Position numbers and translations under genes: made by a program. From ZC4RG29 sp964521255 (GTDB lineage: Bacteria > Bacteroidota > Bacteroidia > Cytophagales > Cyclobacteriaceae): 64,000 nucleotides of DNA. The notes under the pieces were generated by a model. That model searched no databases. It worked only from the letters and a program-made list of their open reading frames with translations, and was not told the origin of the DNA. The stretch spans positions 62,001-126,000 of the forward strand of contig CAZFRM010000001.1 of assembly GCA_964521255.1 (NCBI GenBank), given 5' to 3'. Shown here one piece after another: positions 1 to 8,944 of this stretch (position 1 is its first letter; every line of letters starts with the position of its first letter).

Positions 1-422
1 ACAGAAAGTGAAATGAAAAATATTCTTAGTCTGTTTTCATTGATTTCAAAAACAACCGCTGCAAGGCCAACCCAGGGGAAGTAGTAAAGATAAATGCCCA
101 GTTCAGGTGGTACGAGTGATGAGTAAACAAAGAAGAAAATATTCAGAAAGGAGAGCAACAGCACCTTGGCCACAAGATGCTTTCCCCGTTCATTTAGTAC
201 ATAACAAATAAAGATCCCAACGGCCATTGTCATATCCATCAGGGGCATGAAACCAAGACCATCTACAAGGTCTTCCAGGGAATGAAGAAATCCGGCAACA
301 GAACCAAACAATGCGAACTGTGAAAAGAGAATGATGCGTTTGTATTTATACAAAGCCTCTTGATCCTCAGAAAACTCACGGCTATAGCGTGACCAATTTT
401 TAACCGATAAAAATTTTAACAT
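1..422 (-). CDS. Membrane protein, N-terminal part (possible membrane sensor)
   Basis: An open frame runs from an ATG at 422 to the window edge, giving about 140 residues of the N-terminus. After a polar stretch (MLKFLSVKNWSRYSREF) there are at least four hydrophobic segments, around residues 31-45, 58-70, 80-95 and 99-115, so this is a polytopic inner-membrane domain. Similar multi-helix N-termini precede histidine kinase or cyclase domains in Bacteroidota, but no catalytic part is visible, so the function is open. It lies 48 bases downstream of lpdA on the same strand and could be read from the same transcript. The A/T-rich context of the start is normal for this genome. Confidence 0.6.
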   Translation of the reverse strand, partial: MLKFLSVKNWSRYSREFSEDQEALYKYKRIILFSQFALFGSVAGFLHSLEDLVDGLGFMPLMDMTMAVGIFICYVLNERGKHLVAKVLLLSFLNIFFFVYSSLVPPELGIYLYYFPWVGLAAVVFEINENRLRIFFISLS

Positions 423-470
423 ACGGATATTGCCGCTAAGTTAATGGGAATTAAAAGATTCAACAACATA

Positions 471-1868
471 TCACATGTGGATAGGTCGGTTTGCAGTAGC
501 AGCGAGGCATGCTTCCTTCACGGCTTCCATGTACGTTGGGTGAGCATGTGACATTCTTGCAACATCTTCCGCTGATGCTCTGAACTCCATAGCAGTGACA
601 CCTGCCGCAATCATATCTGCTGCACGTGCGCCAATAATGTGAACGCCCAGTATCTCATCTGTTTGTTTGTCAGCCAAAATTTTTACCAGCCCATCCAAGT
701 CCATACTAGCCCTGGCACGACCCAATGCTTTATAAGGAAAATTGCCCACCTTATAACTCCGTCCCTGTTCTTTCAACTGCTCTTCAGTGTAGCCCACACT
801 TGCCACCTCAGGCCACGTATAAACGACGCCGGGAATAAGCAGGTAATTAATATGAGGTTTTTGTCCTGCTAACTGCTCTGCTACCAAAACACCTTCTTCT
901 TCAGCTTTATGGGCAAGCATAGCCCCACGTACTACATCACCTATTGCATACACGTTACTCACTTTGGTGCGAAGGTGTTCATCAACAGGAACCCTTCCTT
1001 TGTCTAATTCAATACCAATTTTATCCAAACCAAGTCCATCTGTGTAGGGTCGCCTACCAATGCTTACAAGACAATAATCGCCTTTCAGCTCAAGAGAAGT
1101 TCCTTTTTTATCTTCAGCTTTTACAATTACTTCCTTCCCTTTGTTTTCCACAGAAGTGACTTTGTGTCCAAGGTAAACTTCCATTCCAATCTTCTTTGCA
1201 ATCTTGAGTAACTCCTTGCCCATTGTTCCGTCCATAGTCGGAATGAGACTATCCAAAAATTCCACTACTGTTACCTTAGAACCAATCCGTGCGTAAACAG
1301 AACCCAATTCCATTCCGATCACTCCTCCGCCAATAACAATCATATGCTTCGGAACCTCTTTCAATTCAAGAGTCTCTGTGCTTGAAATAATTCTTTTTTT
1401 ATCGAATGGTGCGAAGGGAAGTGGTGTTGGTTTGGAGCCGGTGGCAATGATGATATTATCAGTTGTAATCGTATTCTCTTTACCATCCTTCGCTGTGATC
1501 TTAACTGTATTTTTGTCGATAAAAGATCCTACGCCATTAAACACATCGATCTTGTTCTTCTTCATCAGGTAAGCAATGCCATCAACATTTTGTTTGACAA
1601 CATTTGCCTTACGGGAAATCATTTGCGTTAAATTCACTTTAGGTTCCGAAATATCAATGCCATGTTCCCTGAAATGCTCTTTTGCATTTATAAAATGCTC
1701 TGATGAATCCAGCAATGCTTTTGACGGGATACATCCAACATTCAAACAGGTTCCGCCCAGCGTATCATACTTCTCCACTATTGCCGTTTTCAAACCTAGC
1801 TGAGCGCATCGAATCGCTGCCACATATCCACCAGGACCAGAGCCAATGACTGTTACGTTGTATTGCAT
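471..1868 (-). CDS. lpdA: Dihydrolipoyl dehydrogenase (E3)
   Basis: This is the flavoprotein that reoxidises dihydrolipoamide on the E2 subunit of 2-oxo acid dehydrogenase complexes and passes electrons to NAD+. The 465-residue length is normal. An N-terminal FAD-binding motif (GSGPGGYVAA, residues 9-18) is followed by the redox-active disulfide GGTCLNVGCIPSK. An NAD-binding GGGVIGMELGS lies near residue 180, and the C-terminal His-Glu catalytic pair sits in HAHPTYMEA. It is the last gene of odhA-odhB-ATPase-TOPRIM-lpdA and starts only 4 bases after the TOPRIM-like gene. The partnership with OdhAB is inferred from position. E3 may also serve pyruvate or branched-chain complexes. Confidence 0.97.
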   Translation of the reverse strand: MQYNVTVIGSGPGGYVAAIRCAQLGLKTAIVEKYDTLGGTCLNVGCIPSKALLDSSEHFINAKEHFREHGIDISEPKVNLTQMISRKANVVKQNVDGIAYLMKKNKIDVFNGVGSFIDKNTVKITAKDGKENTITTDNIIIATGSKPTPLPFAPFDKKRIISSTETLELKEVPKHMIVIGGGVIGMELGSVYARIGSKVTVVEFLDSLIPTMDGTMGKELLKIAKKIGMEVYLGHKVTSVENKGKEVIVKAEDKKGTSLELKGDYCLVSIGRRPYTDGLGLDKIGIELDKGRVPVDEHLRTKVSNVYAIGDVVRGAMLAHKAEEEGVLVAEQLAGQKPHINYLLIPGVVYTWPEVASVGYTEEQLKEQGRSYKVGNFPYKALGRARASMDLDGLVKILADKQTDEILGVHIIGARAADMIAAGVTAMEFRASAEDVARMSHAHPTYMEAVKEACLAATANRPIHM

Positions 1869-1872
1869 TTTT

Positions 1873-2343
1873 TTAAGATATATATTTTTTTAGACTGATT
1901 AACGTTGGATCAATTTTCAGAAGATCAAAAAGCAGATTCCGAAATCCATTAAATTTATATTGATTTTTTCTGAAAGATAATTCATCATGTAATTTGTCGG
2001 GATCAGATGAAAGCTTGTATGATTCCATATCAACGCGATGCTCCTTTGAAATTCGAATAATAAACTCCTCAAGCCTGGGTCTTATCAAAATAAGCTTATT
2101 GCCAGACCCTCTATGTTCACAAATAATGACCTTTGCATCTTCATGAATTTTGTGATTGCGCATCTCCTTTTCATAAGAAGGTTTGCCCGACTGAGGATCT
2201 TCATCAACAATTCCTATAGCGCCAGTTGTTTTATCGAGCATATTGCAAACTTCACCTTTACTGAATGCGTGTTTGATCATTTTAGAAGTAGCTCCAAAAG
2301 ACTTAACCAAGGCTTCGTCAGCAAAACATTCCAAATAAATCAT
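1873..2343 (-). CDS. Small TOPRIM-like protein, partner of the adjacent ATPase
   Basis: I do not recognise a named family for this 156-residue protein. It carries the pattern expected of a TOPRIM nuclease/primase fold: an acidic residue at the end of the first strand (MIYLECFADE, E5, followed by D9) and a hydrophobic strand ending in D-x-D (GIVDEDP, D47/D49). A later strand and acidic helix follow (LILIRPRLEEF). Comparable TOPRIM or DUF4435 partners occur in OLD and PARIS-type ATPase systems, usually as larger proteins. Its start overlaps the ATPase stop by 4 bp (ATGA-type coupling), so the two are probably co-translated. The nuclease assignment is an inference. It could instead be a catalytically inert regulator. 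Confidence 0.6.
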   Translation of the reverse strand: MIYLECFADEALVKSFGATSKMIKHAFSKGEVCNMLDKTTGAIGIVDEDPQSGKPSYEKEMRNHKIHEDAKVIICEHRGSGNKLILIRPRLEEFIIRISKEHRVDMESYKLSSDPDKLHDELSFRKNQYKFNGFRNLLFDLLKIDPTLISLKKYIS

Positions 2344-3311
2344 TCGGGCAAAAACTTATCAAGATTTAAAAAAACATTTGATTGCAAGTCGATTAACTCT
2401 TCAATTTCAATCTGATCTATGACTGGCCTCACATGAGTTTTATAATCGCTCATGTATACGATATTAACCGATAAATCCCCCAGTCGCGTTTTCTGAATAA
2501 TAGATTGAAGAAAGTATGGATTATGTGTTGTTAAAAAATATTGTTTATCAGAATAGGCAATCTTTTCCGCCAGATACTTTGTATAGTAAGGAAAGACGTT
2601 AGACTCCGGCTCTTCAAAGATCAATGTATTGCCGGATTGATTTGTCTCAATGGCAGCAACATAAAATATGATCCTTTGAATGGTATCCGATATGATTGAA
2701 TAGGGGTAATTAATTACGATATTATTTTTCTCCTTTGATATTCCAATTTCAGACGTAGCCTGGTTAAACGTTAACTTGAAACCTCTCTCCTGAATGAATT
2801 CGCTTATTAATAATTGCAATTTTTTATTTGTTTGAAGCAGAAAAAAAAGATTCTTCCCGTCAGGAGGAAAAAGAAAATCGAAACTTTTTTCTGTAAACTT
2901 CCCAACTCCTTTAAAAAAATAAGGGCGCACTTTTGAAAGGTCACTAACTGTATAACTATTTGGCAAATGAGAACCCTCTATTGATCTGTATATGTCACCT
3001 ACATGCGTTTCATTCTGAAAAAATTGGAAAACATATTGATCATGCTTAAATACAATTTTCAGGACCAGGGAATCAAGTTGAATTGAAATCTCATTTGCGT
3101 AAAGATCATTCTCAAAAAAGAGATTACTCAAATCATCAAATCTTACCAAATTTGAAATATTGTTGGAATTGGGCCAGCAAAATAAAGCTAATCCTTCAAG
3201 CAGGTTGGACTTTCCAGTATTAGGTTCCCCAATAAAAAGATTTACTCTCCTGCAGTCAAGGGTTAAATCCTTTATTGATTTAAAATTCTTAATGGTTAAT
3301 TTTTTTACCAT
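2340..3311 (-). CDS. AAA/ABC-type ATPase of the OLD/RecF class
   Basis: The 323-residue protein opens with the standard OLD/SMC-like strand (LTIKNFKSIKDL) and a Walker A motif GEPNTGKS at residues 28-35. A Walker B motif (LIFEEPES, about 230-237) and a switch histidine in FLTTHNPYF (about 259-267) close the ATPase core. There is no long coiled coil and no fused nuclease domain, so it is shorter than OLD or PARIS AriA proteins. A separate TOPRIM-like gene follows with a 4-bp overlap, which suggests a split ATPase-nuclease pair. It begins 10 bases after odhB, and the pair interrupts the usual odhA-odhB-lpdA order. Phage defence is a plausible role from family resemblance but is not shown. Confidence 0.85.
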   Translation of the reverse strand: MVKKLTIKNFKSIKDLTLDCRRVNLFIGEPNTGKSNLLEGLALFCWPNSNNISNLVRFDDLSNLFFENDLYANEISIQLDSLVLKIVFKHDQYVFQFFQNETHVGDIYRSIEGSHLPNSYTVSDLSKVRPYFFKGVGKFTEKSFDFLFPPDGKNLFFLLQTNKKLQLLISEFIQERGFKLTFNQATSEIGISKEKNNIVINYPYSIISDTIQRIIFYVAAIETNQSGNTLIFEEPESNVFPYYTKYLAEKIAYSDKQYFLTTHNPYFLQSIIQKTRLGDLSVNIVYMSDYKTHVRPVIDQIEIEELIDLQSNVFLNLDKFLPE

Positions 3312-3321
3312 TCATTATTCT

Positions 3322-4854
3322 TTACACACCGAGAATCAATCTTCCCGGATCTTCTAATAATTCTTTTACGCGGAACAGGAAACTTACCGATTCACGACCG
3401 TCGATAATACGGTGATCATACGAAAGCGCCACATACATTATCGGACGTACAATCACTTCACCGTTCTTCGCGATGGGGCGCTCTACAATGTTATGCATGC
3501 CAAGAATTGCTGACTGTGGAGGATTAAGAATTGGCGTCGAAAGCATTGAACCAAAAACGCCTCCGTTGGTGATTGAAAATGTTCCGCCCTGCATTTCGTC
3601 AATAGAAAGTTTACCATCCCGGCCACGCGCCGCTAAACGACCAACTTCTGATTCGATTTGATCAAATGAAAGTGACTCAGCATTACGAATGACAGGTACT
3701 ACCAGGCCACGCGGTGTAGATACAGCAATGGAAACGTCACAGTAGTCGTGGTAAATAATTTCATCGCCGTTGATTTGTGCATTGACAGCAGGCCATTCCT
3801 TTAAGGCAACACATACTGCTCTTGTAAAAAAGGACATGAAGCCAAGACCTACACCATATTTTTCCTTGAATTTATCTTTATACTTCGCCCGCAAGTCCAT
3901 AATCGGCTTCATATCTACTTCATTGAAAGTAGTAAGCATGGCCGTTTCATTCTTCACTGATACCAGGCGCCTGGCAACAGTTTTACGGAGAGAAGTCATT
4001 TTCTCCGAACGCTTATTTCTACCACCTGCTTGTATCACGGGAGCAGCCGCTGGTGCAGTTGTTTTCGATTCTGCCTTAGCGGCAACCTGAGCTTTCACAG
4101 CATCGTCTTTTGTTATCCTTCCTCCAACACCAGTGCCTTCCACCTGACTTGTTTGAATGCCTTTCTCATCCAGTATTTTTGCCGCCGCCGGTGAAGGATG
4201 TCCTGCTGCGTAAGATTTGTCAGAAGATGTATTTGTCACGGACTTCTCTTGTGCAGACGACTGCTTTTCTACAGGCTCACCTTCTGTAACTTCTATTCTG
4301 CAAATCAATCCACCGATGGGTAATGTTTCATTTTCTTTCGCAACGATATGAAGAATACCGGAGGCTTCGGCTGGTAATTCAAAAGTTGCTTTATCAGATT
4401 CTACCTCTGCAATAATTTCATCCAATTGAACGTGATCGCCTTCTTTCTTCAACCAGGTGCTAATGGTTACTTCTGTAATTGATTCGCCAACCGCAGGCAC
4501 TTTCATTTCCTTTACAGATCCTGTTTTAGTCGTCTTCTTAGAAGTCTCCGTTGAAGGTTCCGCAGATGATTTTTCTTTGTCTTTTGAGGATGGACCTTGT
4601 TTTGCTGCCGAGCCGTTTTGAGAAGGCTCAATTTCACAAACTAATGCCCCAATGGGTACTGATTCACCGGCTTGTTTTACAATTTTTAAAACACCGGCTT
4701 GAGGAGCAGTTAATTCAAAAGTTGCTTTGTCAGATTCCAACTCTGCAATCACTTCATCCATCTGAACGGTGTCTCCGTCATTCTTCGTCCAGTTAGCGAT
4801 CGTTACTTCGTTAATGGATTCGCCTACCTGGGGGATTTTAACTTGTATTCCCAT
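3322..4854 (-). CDS. odhB: 2-oxoglutarate dehydrogenase E2, dihydrolipoyl succinyltransferase with two lipoyl domains
   Basis: This is the core subunit that transfers the succinyl group from lipoamide to CoA in the TCA cycle. The 510-residue chain has two N-terminal lipoyl domains, each with the lysine to be lipoylated inside ESDKATFEL (near residues 43 and 158). They are joined by Ser/Lys/Glu-rich linkers. A peripheral subunit-binding domain follows (HPSPAAAKILDEKGI, then GTGVGGRITKDD), and then the acyltransferase domain with the catalytic HRIIDG motif near the C-terminus. Most E2o proteins, such as that of E. coli, have one lipoyl domain. It is 9 bases downstream of odhA in the same operon. 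Confidence 0.96.
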   Translation of the reverse strand: MGIQVKIPQVGESINEVTIANWTKNDGDTVQMDEVIAELESDKATFELTAPQAGVLKIVKQAGESVPIGALVCEIEPSQNGSAAKQGPSSKDKEKSSAEPSTETSKKTTKTGSVKEMKVPAVGESITEVTISTWLKKEGDHVQLDEIIAEVESDKATFELPAEASGILHIVAKENETLPIGGLICRIEVTEGEPVEKQSSAQEKSVTNTSSDKSYAAGHPSPAAAKILDEKGIQTSQVEGTGVGGRITKDDAVKAQVAAKAESKTTAPAAAPVIQAGGRNKRSEKMTSLRKTVARRLVSVKNETAMLTTFNEVDMKPIMDLRAKYKDKFKEKYGVGLGFMSFFTRAVCVALKEWPAVNAQINGDEIIYHDYCDVSIAVSTPRGLVVPVIRNAESLSFDQIESEVGRLAARGRDGKLSIDEMQGGTFSITNGGVFGSMLSTPILNPPQSAILGMHNIVERPIAKNGEVIVRPIMYVALSYDHRIIDGRESVSFLFRVKELLEDPGRLILGV

Positions 4855-4863
4855 TATAATTTT

Positions 4864-7611
4864 TTATGCGTTAGGGTTAATTTCAAAAGCTCTGTTCAAA
4901 ATCTTCTCTTGTTCAATTTTATGAATCTTCGAGTAGCCAGTAGCCGGTGAGGCACTTCCCTTTCTTGTAACATACTCAAGGCCATCTTTAGGCATCATTC
5001 TCAAGATATAAGAAAGTGCACCCATATTGTTAGGCTCTTCCTGGGCCCACATTATTTTGTTGTACTTGTACTTGCCAAGAATTGTACGTAGCTGCTTTTC
5101 AGGAAAAGGATGAAGTTGCTCTAACCGGATAACTGCAGTGTCTTTAATTTTTTTCTTTTGACGAAACTCCTGGAGGTCGAAATAGATTTTACCGGAACAC
5201 AATACAATTCGTTTTACGTCCTTTGCATTTGCTTCCGGATCATCAATCACTTCCTGAAAAGTTCCTTTTGTAAAATCGTCAACAGGTGAAGCAACACCGG
5301 GATGACGAAGCAATGATTTAGGTGAAAATACGATACAAGGTTTGCGGAATTCCCATACTATCTGTCTTCTCAGCAAATGAAAAAAGTTTGCTGCACGGGT
5401 GAGGTTAGCGACAATCATATTGTACTCTGCAGACAATTGTAAAAATCTTTCAGGCTTGGCGCTGCTGTGTTCAGGGCCCTGACCTTCGTAACCATGCGGT
5501 AGCAGCATAACCAGTCCGTTCATACGCTGCCACTTCGACTCAGCGCTGGCAATGAACTGGTCAATCATTACCTGTGCTCCATTGACGAAGTCTCCAAACT
5601 GAGCCTCCCAAAGAACGAGCGCCCGTGGTGAGGCCATCGCGTAACCATATTCAAAACCTAAAACACCAAACTCAGAAAGCAGGGAGTTGAAAATATGAAA
5701 CTTGGCCTGATCTTTTGAAAGATTATTTAATCCGCAATAAGCTTCATTTGTATTGGCATCAAAGAAATAAGCATGGCGATGAGAAAACGTTCCGCGTTTG
5801 ACATCCTGTCCTGACATGCGGACAGGAGTTTTTTCAACGAGAAGAGAACCATATGCTAACAATTCCGCCTCGGCCCATCCGAGCAACTTTGTTTCAAAAA
5901 ATGATTCTTTTCGATCCTTGATAAGTTTCTCAATTTGTTTCAACGGTTTAAAGCCCTCAGGAATTGAAGTGAGTGCCTGGCCAACCTTTTCAATTACTTC
6001 CAGCTTCACTCCCGTCTCCGGCGATTTTTCGAAATCCGCAGGCGTTGCCCACCTCAACTGTTGCCATTCTTCTTCAACCTTCTGCGACTTATACGGTAGG
6101 GGCTTTTGCTTAACTTCATTTAATCTGTCTTGTAACTGATCGCGAAAGTTTTTATCCATCTCATCGGCCAGCGCCTGGTCAAAGTCACCACTTTCCGTTA
6201 GTTTTTTTACATAAACCTCACGGGGATTTGGATGGCGGGCTATAACATTGTAAAGCTTGGGTTGTGTAAATTTCGGCTCATCACTTTCATTATGTCCATG
6301 ACGGCGATAGCAGAGCAAGTCAATAAAAATATCTTTACCAAATTTCTGCCTGTATTCTACTGCAAGATTAGCAGCAAATGTTACTGCTTCTGCGTCATCG
6401 CCATTGACGTGCAGAACCGGAGCATCAACGATTTTTGCAATGTCAGTACAATAGATACTTGTGCGTGCATCATCATAATCGGTAGTAAAACCAACCTGGT
6501 TATTAATTACAAAGTGAATAGTGCCACCGGTAGTATAGCCAGGAAGCCCGGACATTTGCACGACTTCATAAACAACACCCTGACCGGCAACTGCTGCATC
6601 ACCATGAATGAGTAGCGCCATCCCTTTTCTCACATCACCAGCGTATTCATCATCGATCTGGCCGCGTGTATAACCCGTTACCAACGGATCAACTGCTTCA
6701 AGGTGAGAAGGATTTGGTGTTAGCTTAACATAAATTTTTTTACCTGAGGGAGTTTTGATGTGACTGGAATAGCCAAGATGATACTTAACATCGCCATCAC
6801 CCATAGTCAGATCAGGATTTACATTTCCTTCAAACTCTGTAAAGATTTGTTCGTATGTTTTGCCTAAGATATTGGAGAGCACATTGAGCCTTCCCCGGTG
6901 GGCCATGCCTATCACAACTTCTTTGACGTCTAATTCAGCAGCCTTATTGATTATCGTTTGCAGGGCTGGGATAGTGTTCTCGCCTCCCTCCAAAGAAAAA
7001 CGTTTTTGCCCTAAAAACTTTGTGTGTAAAAAGTTCTCGAAAACTACTGCCTCATTTAGTTTTGACAGAATCATTTTCTTTTCATCGAGATTAGGATTGT
7101 AGTTGTAATATCCCTTCTCAACCTTTTCAAAGAACCACTGCCTGATATCATCGTTTCGGATGAAGTTGTACTCAAAACCAATTGGACCTAAATAGACCGT
7201 CTTTAATTTTTCAACAATTTTCCGAAGCGTGGTTCGTCCCAATCCAATTTCAGCGCCTACATCAAATTCAGCATCAAGATCAGCTTCTGATAATCCGACA
7301 TCTTTAAGATCAAGGCGAACATTGTGATTGCGTCTCTCCCGTACCGGGTTGGTTTTTGATTTCAGGTGACCGAACGATCGGTATTGAAAGATCAAATTTC
7401 GAACCTGAGTTTCTTTAATAGCTAAACTGTCTTCAACAACAGCCGTAGTAGGATGACCGTTTTTCTCACCAAATCGTTGTTGTGAAAAGTCATACCCTTC
7501 AAAAAATTTCTGCCACGTTAAATCAACGGATGAAGGATCTTTCCGGTAATTTTGATACAGTTGATCCAAATAGCTAACATCCGCATTCGATATATATGAG
7601 TATTTATCCAT
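4864..7611 (-). CDS. odhA: 2-oxoglutarate dehydrogenase E1 (thiamine diphosphate-dependent)
   Basis: This enzyme decarboxylates 2-oxoglutarate and succinylates the lipoyl group of OdhB. From the ATG at 7611 the protein is 915 residues, the usual size. It opens with the typical E1o N-terminus (YLDQLYQNYRKDPSSVD, then WQKFFEGY). The conserved GMAHRGRLNVL, HGDAAVAGQGVVYE and INNQVGFTT stretches that line the ThDP site are present. A longer frame reaches 7722, but the extra 37 residues are unlike the family, and a promoter-like CAAAGGTA (TACCTTTG on this strand) lies between the two starts, so I chose 7611. It is the first gene of the odhA-odhB-(ATPase-TOPRIM)-lpdA operon. Confidence 0.96.
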   Translation of the reverse strand: MDKYSYISNADVSYLDQLYQNYRKDPSSVDLTWQKFFEGYDFSQQRFGEKNGHPTTAVVEDSLAIKETQVRNLIFQYRSFGHLKSKTNPVRERRNHNVRLDLKDVGLSEADLDAEFDVGAEIGLGRTTLRKIVEKLKTVYLGPIGFEYNFIRNDDIRQWFFEKVEKGYYNYNPNLDEKKMILSKLNEAVVFENFLHTKFLGQKRFSLEGGENTIPALQTIINKAAELDVKEVVIGMAHRGRLNVLSNILGKTYEQIFTEFEGNVNPDLTMGDGDVKYHLGYSSHIKTPSGKKIYVKLTPNPSHLEAVDPLVTGYTRGQIDDEYAGDVRKGMALLIHGDAAVAGQGVVYEVVQMSGLPGYTTGGTIHFVINNQVGFTTDYDDARTSIYCTDIAKIVDAPVLHVNGDDAEAVTFAANLAVEYRQKFGKDIFIDLLCYRRHGHNESDEPKFTQPKLYNVIARHPNPREVYVKKLTESGDFDQALADEMDKNFRDQLQDRLNEVKQKPLPYKSQKVEEEWQQLRWATPADFEKSPETGVKLEVIEKVGQALTSIPEGFKPLKQIEKLIKDRKESFFETKLLGWAEAELLAYGSLLVEKTPVRMSGQDVKRGTFSHRHAYFFDANTNEAYCGLNNLSKDQAKFHIFNSLLSEFGVLGFEYGYAMASPRALVLWEAQFGDFVNGAQVMIDQFIASAESKWQRMNGLVMLLPHGYEGQGPEHSSAKPERFLQLSAEYNMIVANLTRAANFFHLLRRQIVWEFRKPCIVFSPKSLLRHPGVASPVDDFTKGTFQEVIDDPEANAKDVKRIVLCSGKIYFDLQEFRQKKKIKDTAVIRLEQLHPFPEKQLRTILGKYKYNKIMWAQEEPNNMGALSYILRMMPKDGLEYVTRKGSASPATGYSKIHKIEQEKILNRAFEINPNA

Positions 7612-7629
7612 GATTTTTAAAAAAGCTAC

Positions 7630-7637
7630 CAAAGGTA
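7630..7637 (-). promoter_or_regulatory. Probable -7 promoter box of the odh operon
   Basis: Read on the minus strand this is TACCTTTG, an exact match to the Bacteroidota -7 consensus TAnnTTTG. It lies 18 bases before the odhA ATG, giving a very short leader. No good TTTG -33 element is visible at the usual spacing. The box sits inside a short inverted repeat (CTACC AAA GGTAG). Confidence 0.5.
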
Positions 7638-7728
7638 GATAAGGGCATTTATATATAAAAATTGAGTAATCGCGTAAGCAAATGTATTGTTTCCATAGCC
7701 CATTTAGTGCTTTATTCTCCAACTCTGA

Positions 7729-7759
7729 TTTGGCGTAACTAATTTTTGCTCTATCTTTG
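7729..7759 (+). promoter_or_regulatory. Promoter of the rpsP-rimM-trmD operon
   Basis: TTTG at 7729-7732 and TATCTTTG at 7752-7759 are separated by 19 bases, which is a canonical Bacteroidota -33/-7 promoter. The rpsP start codon is 40 bases downstream of the -7 box. Confidence 0.7.
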
Positions 7760-7799
7760 CGGTCTTTAAAAATTTTACTGGACGAGATCCTAAATAATC

Positions 7800-8333
7800 A
7801 TGGTTAAAATCAGATTGGCCCGCAGAGGCCGCAAGAAGCTGGCAATGTACGATGTAGTCGTAGCAGATGCCAGAGCGCCACGTGATGGTCGCTTTATTGA
7901 AAAAATCGGTACGTACAATCCCCTGACACATCCTGCTATTATTGACATCAATGACGAGCGGGCTTTTCATTGGGTAATGAATGGAGCCCAACCAAGTGAC
8001 ACGGTAAAAGCTATGCTTTCTTACCGGGGTGTTATGCTCCGTAAACATCTTCAAATAGGTGTGATTAAAGGTGCGATCAGTCAGGAACAAGCAGATAGTA
8101 AGCTTGCTTCATGGCTGAAGGAGAAAGAAGCCAAGGTTCAGGCTAATCGTGACAAGATCACACAATCCAAGCAAGCCAGTGCCAAGGCCAGAAAAGAAGC
8201 TGAAACTAAAGTGAAAGAAGCAAGGGCAGAAGCAATTCGTAAAAAAGCCATTGTAGTGGAAACACCAGCTCCTGCTGAAGGTGAAGGTAGTGAAGGCCAG
8301 GCCACCAGCGAAACTACAGAAACACAAGCGTAA
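7800..8333 (+). CDS. rpsP: 30S ribosomal protein S16, with long C-terminal extension
   Basis: The first roughly 85 residues are the conserved S16 core (VKIRLARRGRKKLAMYDVVV, RDGRFIEKIGTYNP, MLSYRGVM), a small-subunit protein needed for 30S assembly. The total length is 177 residues, about twice the E. coli protein. The extra C-terminal half is a highly charged Lys/Glu/Ala helix (about 95-155) followed by an acidic tail. This extension is common in Bacteroidota S16 proteins, so I do not regard it as abnormal. It is followed by rimM and trmD in the classical order. Confidence 0.97.
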   Translation: MVKIRLARRGRKKLAMYDVVVADARAPRDGRFIEKIGTYNPLTHPAIIDINDERAFHWVMNGAQPSDTVKAMLSYRGVMLRKHLQIGVIKGAISQEQADSKLASWLKEKEAKVQANRDKITQSKQASAKARKEAETKVKEARAEAIRKKAIVVETPAPAEGEGSEGQATSETTETQA

Positions 8334-8362
8334 GAATTTTATTTCTGAAAGCTTATTACTTA

Positions 8363-8400
8363 TGCCGATGAAAATGATTTTTCATCGGCATATTTTATTT
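8363..8400 (+). terminator. Hairpin plus T-rich tail between rpsP and rimM
   Basis: TGCCGATGAAAA (8363-8374) pairs with a downstream TTTTCATCGGCA ending at 8390, with a loop of 3-4 bases, and is followed by tattttattttt. It has the form of an intrinsic terminator. As rimM and trmD follow directly, it may act as a partial attenuator that raises S16 output over the RNA-modification genes. Confidence 0.65.
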
Positions 8401-8417
8401 TTAACTATCCTCAAGTA

Positions 8418-8933
8418 ATGGAGATCAGCGACTATTATCTTATTGGAAAAATAACGAGACCTCATGGCCTAAAAGGTGAAGTAACAGCATCACTGCGGAG
8501 CGATTTACCAAATGATGCAAGTGATATTGAAGTTGTTTTCATTAAGATGAACAATCAAATGGTTCCTCATTTTATAAAATCCATTTCGCTGAAGGGTGAT
8601 AAAGCATACCTGCAATTCGATGATGTGGAGACCCTGAATGAAGCACAAGCAATTGCAAAGCATGAATTATTTTTGCCAAAATCATTGCGACCGAAATCCA
8701 AAAAAGGAGAATTCTACGATGACGAAGTAATCGGCTTTGTTGTAGAGGATAATTCTTTTGGCTCCTTAGGAATTATTACTGAGGTGATCCAAAGCGGCCT
8801 GCAGCGTTTAATCTCAGTTAATTATCAGGGCAAAGAGCTATTAATTCCAATTAATGGCCCTTTCATAAAAAAGATCGATAAGCGAGATAAAAAAATGAGT
8901 GTTTCGCTCCCGGAAGGGTATCTTGACTTATAA
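8418..8933 (+). CDS. rimM: Ribosome maturation factor RimM
   Basis: This is a 16S rRNA processing and 30S assembly factor that binds S19. The 171-residue protein has the RimM N-terminal beta-barrel (YLIGKITRPHGLKGEV, residues 7-22) and a C-terminal PRC-barrel (FYDDEVIGFVVED near 102 and ELLIPINGPFIKKID near 138). Length and motifs are standard. It stands between rpsP and trmD, 11 bases before trmD, as in many bacteria. Confidence 0.96.
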   Translation: MEISDYYLIGKITRPHGLKGEVTASLRSDLPNDASDIEVVFIKMNNQMVPHFIKSISLKGDKAYLQFDDVETLNEAQAIAKHELFLPKSLRPKSKKGEFYDDEVIGFVVEDNSFGSLGIITEVIQSGLQRLISVNYQGKELLIPINGPFIKKIDKRDKKMSVSLPEGYLDL

Positions 8934-8944
8934 GTCATTCTGTC

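Noticed and set aside
7612..7722. N-terminal extension of OdhA to an upstream ATG
   Set aside because: The extra residues are unlike E1o proteins, and a promoter-like box lies between the two starts.
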